Shown here: piece after piece, positions 16,328-24,474 of the stretch
Numbering within the stretch: position 1 is the first letter of the stretch
Layout of the letters: the number at the start of each line of letters is the position of its first letter
From: CAYONP01 sp964405335
GTDB taxonomy: Bacteria; Armatimonadota; UBA10988
Assembly (NCBI GenBank): GCA_964405335.1
Contig: CAYONP010000022.1
Span: 3,876 to 67,875 of the forward strand
Direction: 5' to 3'
Length of the DNA stretch: 64,000 nucleotides
Translations under genes and position numbers: made by a program
The notes under the pieces: model-generated
The model's input: the letters and a program-made list of their open reading frames with translations, nothing else
Told to the model about the DNA's origin: nothing
Databases searched by the model: none

Positions 16328-18634
16328 ATGGAGCGGGTTCGTCAGCCACGACCGCCGGTTTCGGTGCTGCGCTGGGTGTTCGTCGCCACGCTCCTGGTCG
16401 ATGCGCTGGTGGTGGGTCTGCTCGGCGGCGTCTACGCCACCGTCGAACCGCTCGTCCCCGACGCGGCGACGATGGACGAGTACGAGATGGAGCAGACCAC
16501 CCGCATCTACGCCGCCGACGGTACGCTGCTGGCCAGTCTGTTCGAAGAGAACCGGCAGGTGGTCGACCTGGCGCAAGTGCCGCGGGCGCTCCGCGAGGCG
16601 ACCATCGCGATCGAGGATCAGCGCTTCTACGACCATCCCGGCGCCGACCTGCGCGGCATCGCCCGCGCGGTGAAGGAGAACCTCGGCGGCAGCATGCAGG
16701 GCGGGTCGACCATCACCCAGCAGCTCGCCCGCGAGATCTACCTGGTCAAGCGCCAGACCATCACCCGCAAGCTGCAAGAGGCGCTGTTGGCCTTGCGGAT
16801 TGAGCGCAAGTTCTCGAAAGACGAGATCCTCGAGCTCTACCTCAACCAAATCTGCTACGGCCACCGCGCCTTCGGCGTCAACGCCGCCGCCGACACCTTC
16901 TTTGCCAACCCCGATGAGCCGACCAAGGGCAAGACGCTCGGCCAGTTGACGCTTGCCGAGTGTGCCACGATTGCCGGCCTGGCGCGCAATCCGCAAGGCT
17001 ACTCGCCGTTCGACCACCCCGACCTGTGCGTCGAGCGGCGCAACGTGGTGCTGGCCAAGATGCTCGAGCTCGGCTACATCGACCAGGCCGCCTATGCCGC
17101 GGCGAAGGCCGAGCCGCTCAAACCGCGGCAACGCGGCCAGGAGCGCTGGCGACTGAAGTACTACCGCGCGCCCTGGTTCACCACCTATGTGGTGCAGGAG
17201 TTGATCGACCGGTACGGCCATGACGAGGTCTACCGCGGCGGGCTGCAGGTCCACACCACGCTCGACCTGGAGCTCTACGACTACGCCCAGCAGACCCTGC
17301 GCGAGGGCCTGGCCGGCCTGGCCCGGACGCGGGCCAACCGCGGGGCGATTGTCTGCATCGATCCGCGCACCGGCGCCATCACCGCCATGGTGGGCGGACC
17401 GGACTTTCAGAAAGACGAGTTCAACAGCGCCTGGCAGGCGCATCGCCAGCCTGGGTCGAGCTTCAAGCCCATCGTCTACACCACCGCGATGGAGCATCCG
17501 CGAGTGCGGCTCACGCCAAGCTCGACCTACAACGCGTCGCCGGCCACATTCCGCGGTTACTGGGGAGTCTACACGCCGCAAAACTACTCCGAAGCACAGC
17601 AGGGACCGATGTCCATCGCCCACGCCCTGGCGGTGAGCTGCAACGTGGTCGCCGTGCGGGTGATCATTCAGACCGGCCCGCACAATGTGGTCAACAAGGC
17701 GCGCGAGTGGGGCTACGACCCTGACGGCAAGTACCTCCACGCCTTCCCCTCGCTGGGCCTCGGCTCGGGCGAAGTGACGCCGCTCGAGCACACTGCCGCC
17801 TACTGCTCGTTCGCCAACGGTGGCCTGAAGGTGGCACCGTACGCCATCGAGCGGGTCACCAAGTCGTCGGGCCGGGTGCTGTTCCAGGGCCGGCCGAACC
17901 TGACCCGCATCATGTCGGGCCGCTCGTACACGATGATGAACAGCATGCTGCAAGGCGTGGTCAGCAGCGGCACCGGGCGCCCGGCGCAGATCAACTCGGC
18001 GGTGGGCGGCAAGACCGGCACGACGAACAGCGCCAAGGACGTCTGGTTCATGGGCTTCACGCCGGGCCTCTGCGTCGGCGTCTGGGTCGGCAACGACGCC
18101 AACGCGCGGATGTTCGGCGCCACCGGCTCCGGCTTCTGCGCGCCGATGTGGCGCAAGGTGGTGCTCTTCTCCCGCGGCCTGGCCCGCAAACGCGGCCAGC
18201 CATGGCCCGACCGTTTCCCCACCTCGAACGCCGCCGGGCCCGGCATGGAGCTGACCGACGCCGGCGCCTCGGACGCCGAACAGGAAGCCGAGGAGGAGCG
18301 CAGCGAGTCGGGCGATGAGCCGATTGTCCAACCGGACCTGACCGAACAGGCGGCCGCCGCCATGGCCCAGGCCGAGCAGCGCGACGCCGCCCGACCCGAC
18401 GCGGCGGCCCGGCCCGACGAGCAGCCGACGGTGATCGAGATTCCGGACCCCGCGGCGCCTGACGGGGTGCCGGTCGGCGGGCCTTCGATCGTCGAGCCCA
18501 CGCCGGTGGCGGCCGAACCCGAGCCGGCACCCGTGGTGGCCGAGCCGCCACCGCCGGCGCCTGCGCCGGCCCCAGCCCCGGCGCCGGCACCCGCGCCCAC
18601 ACCGGCGCCGGCGCCCGAACCGGCGGGCGAGTAG
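16328..18634 (+). CDS. Class A penicillin-binding protein (PBP1A-type)
   Basis: A bifunctional peptidoglycan synthase anchored in the inner membrane. The 768-residue product has a short tail, one membrane helix (WVFVATLLVDALVVGLLGG), a GT51 glycosyltransferase domain with EDQRFYDHPGAD and GGSTITQQLARE, and a transpeptidase domain with PGSSFKP (catalytic serine), SCN (in LAVSCNVV) and KTGTTNSAKD. The last about 130 residues are acidic then a proline-alanine repeat, probably a periplasmic disordered tail. The ATG at 16328 has GGA seven bases upstream; the GTG at 16304 would leave only about eleven bases of leader. It is transcribed from its own promoter. Confidence 0.93.
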   Translation: MERVRQPRPPVSVLRWVFVATLLVDALVVGLLGGVYATVEPLVPDAATMDEYEMEQTTRIYAADGTLLASLFEENRQVVDLAQVPRALREATIAIEDQRFYDHPGADLRGIARAVKENLGGSMQGGSTITQQLAREIYLVKRQTITRKLQEALLALRIERKFSKDEILELYLNQICYGHRAFGVNAAADTFFANPDEPTKGKTLGQLTLAECATIAGLARNPQGYSPFDHPDLCVERRNVVLAKMLELGYIDQAAYAAAKAEPLKPRQRGQERWRLKYYRAPWFTTYVVQELIDRYGHDEVYRGGLQVHTTLDLELYDYAQQTLREGLAGLARTRANRGAIVCIDPRTGAITAMVGGPDFQKDEFNSAWQAHRQPGSSFKPIVYTTAMEHPRVRLTPSSTYNASPATFRGYWGVYTPQNYSEAQQGPMSIAHALAVSCNVVAVRVIIQTGPHNVVNKAREWGYDPDGKYLHAFPSLGLGSGEVTPLEHTAAYCSFANGGLKVAPYAIERVTKSSGRVLFQGRPNLTRIMSGRSYTMMNSMLQGVVSSGTGRPAQINSAVGGKTGTTNSAKDVWFMGFTPGLCVGVWVGNDANARMFGATGSGFCAPMWRKVVLFSRGLARKRGQPWPDRFPTSNAAGPGMELTDAGASDAEQEAEEERSESGDEPIVQPDLTEQAAAAMAQAEQRDAARPDAAARPDEQPTVIEIPDPAAPDGVPVGGPSIVEPTPVAAEPEPAPVVAEPPPPAPAPAPAPAPAPAPTPAPAPEPAGE

Positions 18635-18638
18635 CCGG

Positions 18639-20267
18639 TCAGAGCAGCCGGTCGGGCTCGCTGAGCAGCGACTCAATCTGCTGGTTGGCCCGCCGCAGGC
18701 GGCTCGACAGCGTGCGGGCGATGTTGCGCAACACCCGCGCGCCGAGGGCGGGATCGCGGTCGATCAGCGCGGCGAAGTCGTCGTGGCGGATGACCAGCAA
18801 CCGGGACGGCTCGCGGCAGATCGCTCCGGCGCTGCGCGGTAGCTCGTCGATCAACGCCAGTTCGCCGAAGATCTCGCCCTGGGTGATGGTCGCCAGTCGG
18901 CGCGGCGGGTCACCGAGCAGGATGTCGACCGCGCCGTCAAGGACGACGAACAGCGCCTGATCGGCGCCGTGCTGGGCGAAGACCGACTCGCCCGGCTGAT
19001 ACGGCACCTCGCTGCAGGCGGCCGCGACGCAGCCGAGCTGCAGGTCGCTGAGGCCCTGGAAGACCCCGACGCGGCGCGCGACATTGTCGAGCGCAAAGCC
19101 GCGCGACTTGGCCGCCACGCTGCGCTGGACCACCGCCGCGACCTCGGCCGCCGGCTCGTGGAGCTGCACGCCGTCGAGCTTGAGCGGTACCCGCAGCTTG
19201 ACCATCTTGACCACGTCGAGCCGCTCGCCGGCGTCGAAGACCATCGACGGCGAGTAGGCCACGGCGGCGAAACCAAGCAGGTCGAGCGTGCGCTGGATGC
19301 GCGGCGCGTGGGCGTTGACGTCGACCTGGATGAAGGCCGGATCGTGCCGCGCCTCGATCTGCCGCAGCGACTGTTCGAGCAACTGGCCTTTGGCCCGGTC
19401 GTCGACGGCGAGCAGCTCGAAGATGCGCACCTTCGAGTCGATGTCGTCGCAGACGTAGCCCAGCCCGCCGACGATGGTCCCGCCGCGCTTGAGCACCAGG
19501 TACCGCGCCGCATGAGCCTTGAGCTTGAGGAACCCGTACTCGAGCCTCATGCCGCCGAACACCTCGCGACAGCCGAGGCTCCCGCGCGAGAGGCGGAGCA
19601 GGCGATAGACCTGCTGATCGTCGAGTTCGTGCAGCTCGGCGATGCCGTCGGGCTGCGTCGGGTAGGGCTCGGCCGTCGGCTCGACCAGCAGGTCGGGCTC
19701 GAGCCCGCAGTTGCGCAGGGCCAGGTCGGCCAGCTCGTAGACGTCGGGAATGACCCGTGGGTTGTTGCGCCGCAACCGGCGCGCGTTGCCGAACAGCCGG
19801 GCGACGAAGACGACGCTCTCGCGGACGCCCAGCAGGGCGTAACAGAGTGGCTCGAAGCCGACGAAGCTATAGCCCAGCCGGGCGGCTATCTTCTGCGCGC
19901 CGGGGTGCGCCGTACGGCACTCGGCAAAGGCGAACTCGAGGTGGTTGCAGCAGCGTTGCACGGGCGCCTCGAGCAGGTCGGTGCCGAGCCCGCCGCCGCG
20001 TGCGTCGGGGTGAACCACCAGCCGGCCGACCTCGCCGATCAGGTCGTCGGGATCGCCGACGCCGAGCATCACCGCGGCGGTGCCGAGGAGCGCGCCATCC
20101 TGCTCGGCGACGACCCATTCGATGTCGTCGCTGAAGATGCCCTTTTTGACCCAGCCGGCGTCGTAGAACTCGGGGAACGGGAACGAGTCACCGTAGACCA
20201 GTTGGTAGAGCTCGATCACGCCGCTCACGTCGTCTTCGCCGATGGGGCGGATGACCGGCTCGCTCAC
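18639..20267 (-). CDS. GNAT acetyltransferase fused to a cyclic-nucleotide-binding domain
   Basis: A 542-residue fusion. The N-terminus (IRPIGEDDVSGVIELYQLVY to about residue 170) is a GNAT domain with GEVGRLVVHPDARGGGLGTDLL, the acetyl-CoA loop. A middle part (about 230-390) has a second GNAT-like segment (GYVCDDIDSKVRIFELLAVD). The C-terminus (about 400-530) is a cNMP domain with FGELALIDELPRSAGA, retaining the phosphate-binding arginine. A cAMP-gated lysine acetyltransferase is a reasonable hypothesis, by analogy with mycobacterial Pat, though domain order is reversed here. The GTG at 20267 overlaps the AAA+ ATPase stop as GTGA, so the two are coupled. Confidence 0.85.
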   Translation of the reverse strand: MSEPVIRPIGEDDVSGVIELYQLVYGDSFPFPEFYDAGWVKKGIFSDDIEWVVAEQDGALLGTAAVMLGVGDPDDLIGEVGRLVVHPDARGGGLGTDLLEAPVQRCCNHLEFAFAECRTAHPGAQKIAARLGYSFVGFEPLCYALLGVRESVVFVARLFGNARRLRRNNPRVIPDVYELADLALRNCGLEPDLLVEPTAEPYPTQPDGIAELHELDDQQVYRLLRLSRGSLGCREVFGGMRLEYGFLKLKAHAARYLVLKRGGTIVGGLGYVCDDIDSKVRIFELLAVDDRAKGQLLEQSLRQIEARHDPAFIQVDVNAHAPRIQRTLDLLGFAAVAYSPSMVFDAGERLDVVKMVKLRVPLKLDGVQLHEPAAEVAAVVQRSVAAKSRGFALDNVARRVGVFQGLSDLQLGCVAAACSEVPYQPGESVFAQHGADQALFVVLDGAVDILLGDPPRRLATITQGEIFGELALIDELPRSAGAICREPSRLLVIRHDDFAALIDRDPALGARVLRNIARTLSSRLRRANQQIESLLSEPDRLL

Positions 20268-21910
20268 GGCTCCTCGTCCTCTTCGCCGTCGTAGTCGTCG
20301 GGCGGGCTGTGGAAGCTGCACTCCTCGGGCGGGTGCCCGGCCCAGGCAATCGTCGGATCGGTGTGGAACTCGTAGGTCCAATCGTGGGGCTGCACCACGC
20401 CTTCGTCGCTCCAGCGGACGAGGTGGCGGATCCGCTCGATGTTGGCCACCGCGCCATACTCGGGCTGATCCATCACAAACCCGGCCGGGTAGAGCCAGTA
20501 GACCCGCTCCAAGTCGGTGTGTGAGACGTGTCGATCGAGCTCCTCGCCGGGCCCGAGCGTGGCCTTCAGCATGACGAAGAGGTTGCGTGGGTCGCAGGCG
20601 CGGAGCACCCGGCCGTCGCGCTCCCACCAATCGAGGATGAGCGAGCACCAGCGCGCGATCTGGCCCTCGTCGGACATGCCCGCCTTGTTCGCCTCAAGGC
20701 GGAAGATCTTGCGCCACAGCCGCCGCGTCGGGCGGTCGACATGGACCTGGTAGAGCAACCGGCGCCGGAAGGCGTCGTCGATGATGTCGTCCTTGTTCAG
20801 GTTGGTCGAGAGGAACAGCCGCTGACGGTAGGGCACGCGCATCGACGACCCGCCGCCGAACTTGATGATCGCCTCGCTTGACTCGAGCGGGTAGATGAAC
20901 TGGTTCAGGATCATGTTGTGATCCTGCGTCTGGCGGCCCAGGTCGTCGAAGATGAACACCCCGTTGTTGGCCTTCATGTGCGGCGGCGCGTCGTAGACGC
21001 CGTCGTAGGCGATCTCGAAATGCTCGACCTGGAACTCCGTCCCGACGATGACCAGCGGCGCGTGGCAGATCAGGAACCGGGCATCGGGCCGGACGTGGAT
21101 CGCCCGGTCATACGGATCGGGCTTATGACCGCCGCGCGCTTCTTCTTCTTCGGCGTACATCTGCTCGTGCCAGATCTGGTGGTAGGCCACGTCGTAGTAG
21201 CGCACGATCCGGCCGTTGAACTCGATGGCGTAGGGCAGCACCACCGGCTCCTGGTCGAGCAACCGGTGGAGCCCGCCGGTGACCAGCGTCTTGCCGTTGC
21301 CGGGCGGGCCGTAGAAGAACAGGCAGCCCTGCGAGTTGAACCCCTCTTTGAGCACCTTGACCAGCTCGGGGCGCAGCGCGTAGCCGTCGAAGGCGTGGAC
21401 CACCTGGTCCTCGGTCACGCGTAGCGAGTGCTTCGATTGCGCCAGCACCAGGTCGCAGTACTGCTGGAACGGCACCGGCGCCGGGCCGACGTAGGAGTCC
21501 GTCCGCTCGATGTCGTCGCATAGCTCGTGACCGTAGCTGGTCAGGTCGAAGTGGAGCGGCTTGAGGTCGGCAATCGCCTTGCGATCGCGCATCTCGCGGA
21601 GCATCTCGTCAACCACGCCGATGTTGACGTGCAGCACGTCGGCGACTTCCTGGAAAGTCATGATTCCGCGCTGCTTGAAAGTGCGCAGAATGAGGCCCTC
21701 GAGCACCCGCGGCGTCAGGCCGGATTCCTCGAACGTCTTCGGCTCGGGCGGGCGGACCAACCGGTTGGCGATCCGGACCTCGTCGAGGTCGACCAGCGGC
21801 GGCGCGCCGTCGGCCGGTTCGGCCTCGACCGCCTCGGCCCGCGCCACCGCCGTGAACTGCGCCCGGCGCGCCTCACGCTCGGCGCGCTCCTCCTCGGTGA
21901 GAATGCGCAT
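20264..21910 (-). CDS. AAA+ ATPase coupled to the GNAT-cNMP gene
   Basis: A 548-residue ATPase with Walker A YGPPGNGKT at about residues 200-208 and a Walker B-like IFDDLGRQ near 320, then FLSTNLNKDDIIDDAFRRRL, sensor 1 and arginine-finger region. The first 120 residues include a winged-helix-like segment (MTFQEVADVLHVNIGVVDEML). The C-terminus is strongly acidic. I do not recognise a named family; the layout fits AAA+ proteins that remodel a partner rather than a helicase or protease. The start at 21910 follows GGAGGA. The next gene starts in its stop codon, pointing to one functional unit. Confidence 0.72.
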   Translation of the reverse strand: MRILTEEERAEREARRAQFTAVARAEAVEAEPADGAPPLVDLDEVRIANRLVRPPEPKTFEESGLTPRVLEGLILRTFKQRGIMTFQEVADVLHVNIGVVDEMLREMRDRKAIADLKPLHFDLTSYGHELCDDIERTDSYVGPAPVPFQQYCDLVLAQSKHSLRVTEDQVVHAFDGYALRPELVKVLKEGFNSQGCLFFYGPPGNGKTLVTGGLHRLLDQEPVVLPYAIEFNGRIVRYYDVAYHQIWHEQMYAEEEEARGGHKPDPYDRAIHVRPDARFLICHAPLVIVGTEFQVEHFEIAYDGVYDAPPHMKANNGVFIFDDLGRQTQDHNMILNQFIYPLESSEAIIKFGGGSSMRVPYRQRLFLSTNLNKDDIIDDAFRRRLLYQVHVDRPTRRLWRKIFRLEANKAGMSDEGQIARWCSLILDWWERDGRVLRACDPRNLFVMLKATLGPGEELDRHVSHTDLERVYWLYPAGFVMDQPEYGAVANIERIRHLVRWSDEGVVQPHDWTYEFHTDPTIAWAGHPPEECSFHSPPDDYDGEEDEEP

Positions 21911-21974
21911 CGTGGTCCTCCGACGCCTGCCCCTGGCCCCGCTCGGTTTACGCCACCGAGCCGGGCTCTCTTCC

Positions 21975-23261
21975 TTAAGGTCCGATGACGGCCGGCAGCT
22001 TGCCGCAGGCGCGCTCGACGGCCGCCAGGATGCGCGGCTCGCTCTCTTCGGCCAGTACGCCCGGCACGCCATAGTAGAGATTCGACCCGACACCCGCTTC
22101 GTAACCACCCTCGCGCAGGATCTTCGCCGTCGGGATGTAGCACGGCATGGCGTTGCAGTAGGCGGCGAGCAGCAGCGGCAAGCCGGCGCCGGCGCGCGCC
22201 GCGGCGCCCAGCTCGCTGACTACCTCGCCCGGCAGCGCGACCAGCGCCAAGGACTCGCCGAATCGCCATGCCGTGACGCGGTAGTCGACCGCGCGTGGTA
22301 GTCGCTCGCCATGCGCGGCCAGCAGCGCTCGCGCCCAGGTCGCCCGGGCGCCCTCGCCGGCGGCGGCCGCGCGCAACTCGTCGGGCGTCGGTTGGGCGAC
22401 CAGGGGCAGCGACGCGGCGGCGGCGCCGGTGACCAGCGGGCCGTCGAACGGCCGGCGGTCGTCGAGCAGCAGCCGGAGCACCTCGTGAGCGCACGTCCAG
22501 CCGATGCGCTGCACGTCGGCCGGCGTCCCCGGCCGGAACCGGCGTGGCTCGGCCAGGTCAATCGTCCGCGGGCGTATGTTGCCGCAGCAGCCCTGCACGA
22601 ACAGCGCGCGGCAGCCCTCGACGGCGGCCTCGACGGCGCGCCGCGCGGCGCCGGGCCAGTCGGCGCTCAGCATCGTCTGCGCGCCGAGTGTGGTCGGGTG
22701 ACAGGCGGCGCTGAACAGCACCGTGTGCGGCCGCGTCGAGCCCGGCGCCGCGAAGGCCAGCACGCTGACGGTGCGGTCGTAGAAGCCGGCCGGGTTCGGC
22801 TCCATGCCATGTGGCGGTTCGGCGCCGCGGCGGTTGATGCCGAGCGTTGTCGCGCCCTGGCCAAACCAGCCGACCGCCGCGCTACGGCGCTCCAACGCCT
22901 CGCGGCCGGCCAGCACGGCCGCTTCGAGCACGCGCTCGCGGTAACCCGCATCGAGGTGGGCCGCCTCGGTCGTGATCCGCTGGACGAAGGCCGGCCCGCC
23001 GTGGGTGTGCGAGGCGGCCAGGATAAGCGCTTCGGGCGCCAGGCCCAGCTCGCCGCCGATGGTCTCGCCGCAGGCCGCGTCGAAGCCGAGCAGGTCGGCA
23101 GTGATCAGCACCACGGCCCGGCCGTCGAGCTCGAGCGCCAAGGCGGTCAGCTCAAGCGGGTCGAGCACGCTTTCGGCGGCGCCGCGGCCGGCGTAACCGG
23201 ACATCCAGATGCCCGGCTCGGGGGTGATGTCGCGCCGCGCCGTGCCGACCAGCACCGTCAT
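21975..23261 (-). CDS. Neutral/alkaline ceramidase-like protein (short form)
   Basis: A 428-residue protein related to the N-terminal part of neutral/alkaline non-lysosomal ceramidases. Supporting motifs are GTARRDITPEPGIWMSGYAGR at the N-terminus (quoted as GTARRDITPEPG and MSGYAGR), LILAASHTHGGPAF with the zinc-binding H-x-H, HPTTLGAQTMLSADWPGAA, and LFVQGCCGNIRPR. It lacks the C-terminal immunoglobulin-like domain and has no signal peptide, so it may act in the cytoplasm on something other than ceramide. It lies 28 bases from the FecR gene upstream and may be its operon partner. A paralogue lies at 46557-47792. Confidence 0.8.
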   Translation of the reverse strand: MTVLVGTARRDITPEPGIWMSGYAGRGAAESVLDPLELTALALELDGRAVVLITADLLGFDAACGETIGGELGLAPEALILAASHTHGGPAFVQRITTEAAHLDAGYRERVLEAAVLAGREALERRSAAVGWFGQGATTLGINRRGAEPPHGMEPNPAGFYDRTVSVLAFAAPGSTRPHTVLFSAACHPTTLGAQTMLSADWPGAARRAVEAAVEGCRALFVQGCCGNIRPRTIDLAEPRRFRPGTPADVQRIGWTCAHEVLRLLLDDRRPFDGPLVTGAAAASLPLVAQPTPDELRAAAAGEGARATWARALLAAHGERLPRAVDYRVTAWRFGESLALVALPGEVVSELGAAARAGAGLPLLLAAYCNAMPCYIPTAKILREGGYEAGVGSNLYYGVPGVLAEESEPRILAAVERACGKLPAVIGP

Positions 23262-23289
23262 CGCCCCCTTGCTCGCGCCGCGGCCGGCC

Positions 23290-24474
23290 TCATGGCGCCT
23301 TGATCTCGCGGATCTCGGCGTTGTCCATCTCGTAGACCGTGCGCTTGCGGTCGCGCGCGCGGGCCCGCACGACGTAGCGATCGGGCGGGTAGACCTGGTA
23401 GCTGTCGAACATCGCGTTGACCCAGCCGGCCTGCAGGCGCTTCAGCTCGCGCGGGTCGAGGTTCAGTTCGGCCATGGTCACCGGGTTCAGCACCAGCGGC
23501 GGCTGCGCCAAGCCCTCCAGGTGTGTGCGCAGCCGGCGCAACGCCTCTTGGCAGCCGCTGCGCCGCGCCGCGTCGATGCTGCCGTAACCCCACGCGCCGG
23601 GCGCCAAGCCGATCAACTGCAACACCGGATCGCCGATGGAGAGCAGCCTGCGCTCGACGTTGACCAGGAACCCCGGCGGCTCTTCATGATCGCGCAGCGC
23701 ATCGGCGCCGGCATTCAGCTCATCCTGCTGCATCCCGGCAAGCTGCTGCGGCTGGCCGAGCACGTAGCCCTGCGATACCGTCGCCCGGCCGACGGTGGTC
23801 TCGACCTCGGCCACCGGCGTCTTGACGGCCACGGTGCCCTCGGCCACCAGCACGGCGCTGCGGCCCGAAATAGGATCGTGCACCACCCGGAACGCCGTGC
23901 CGCGCACGGCGGCGACGGCCGTCGGCGTGCAGACCGTCGCCTCGCTGCCGATGTCGCCGCCGAAGAAGCTGCTCACGTGGGCCAGCACGCTGCCCTGGCG
24001 GACCATGAACGAGCGCTCGCGCTTGCCGTCACGGGCATAGCCCAGGATGCGCACCTCGAACTGCGTGTTCGGGTCGAGCGCCACCGCACTGCCGTCGGGG
24101 AAGACCAAGGTCGCGGTCGATTCGGCGCTGGTCTGAACCAGGTCGCCGTCGGCCAGCGCGGTCTCGGTGGTCACCGGCTGCCACTGCTCCCTGTTCTCCG
24201 GCCGCACCTGGACCGTGCCGGCGACGCTGGCGACCCTCGCCTTGAGCTCGGCCGTCTCACGCCGCAGCCCGTCGCCGAGCAGGCCGGCCAGACCGACCAG
24301 CAGCACGATGACCGTGTTCTTGACGGTGTCGAGGGTGCTCCGTGTGGCGCCGCGGTTGTGCTTTTTGATCCGCTTCGCGCGCTTGGTCGACTCGCTCTGC
24401 AAGTCACTGAACGCCTGGCGTAGGAACGCGTCTCCCCCCACCGGCGGTGTCGGCTTCCCGGTCTGTTTCCTCAT
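23290..24474 (-). CDS. FecR-domain membrane protein
   Basis: A 394-residue protein with a basic cytoplasmic N-terminus, one membrane helix near residues 52-68 (TVIVLLVGLAGLLG) and a periplasmic FecR domain about 80-230. The FecR features are VASVAGTVQVRPEN, LADGDLVQTSAESTATLVF, VTPT-like VCTPTAVAAVRGTAFRV and GTVAVKT. The C-terminal part is helical and unrecognised. The start at 24474 shares one base with the stop of the CHASE2 cyclase gene, so the pair is coupled. FecR plus CHASE2-cyclase is a recurring arrangement in bacterial envelope signalling, though here no ECF sigma factor is near. Confidence 0.85.
   Translation of the reverse strand: MRKQTGKPTPPVGGDAFLRQAFSDLQSESTKRAKRIKKHNRGATRSTLDTVKNTVIVLLVGLAGLLGDGLRRETAELKARVASVAGTVQVRPENREQWQPVTTETALADGDLVQTSAESTATLVFPDGSAVALDPNTQFEVRILGYARDGKRERSFMVRQGSVLAHVSSFFGGDIGSEATVCTPTAVAAVRGTAFRVVHDPISGRSAVLVAEGTVAVKTPVAEVETTVGRATVSQGYVLGQPQQLAGMQQDELNAGADALRDHEEPPGFLVNVERRLLSIGDPVLQLIGLAPGAWGYGSIDAARRSGCQEALRRLRTHLEGLAQPPLVLNPVTMAELNLDPRELKRLQAGWVNAMFDSYQVYPPDRYVVRARARDRKRTVYEMDNAEIREIKAP

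Noticed and set aside
18540..18632. Proline-alanine repeat tract at the end of the PBP gene, possible repeat element
   Set aside because: In-frame low-complexity tail, common in class A penicillin-binding proteins.
20268..20648. N-terminal extension of the GNAT-cNMP protein by 127 codons
   Set aside because: The extension is antisense-like Arg-rich sequence within the AAA+ gene; the GTG at 20267 gives the family start and a GTGA overlap.
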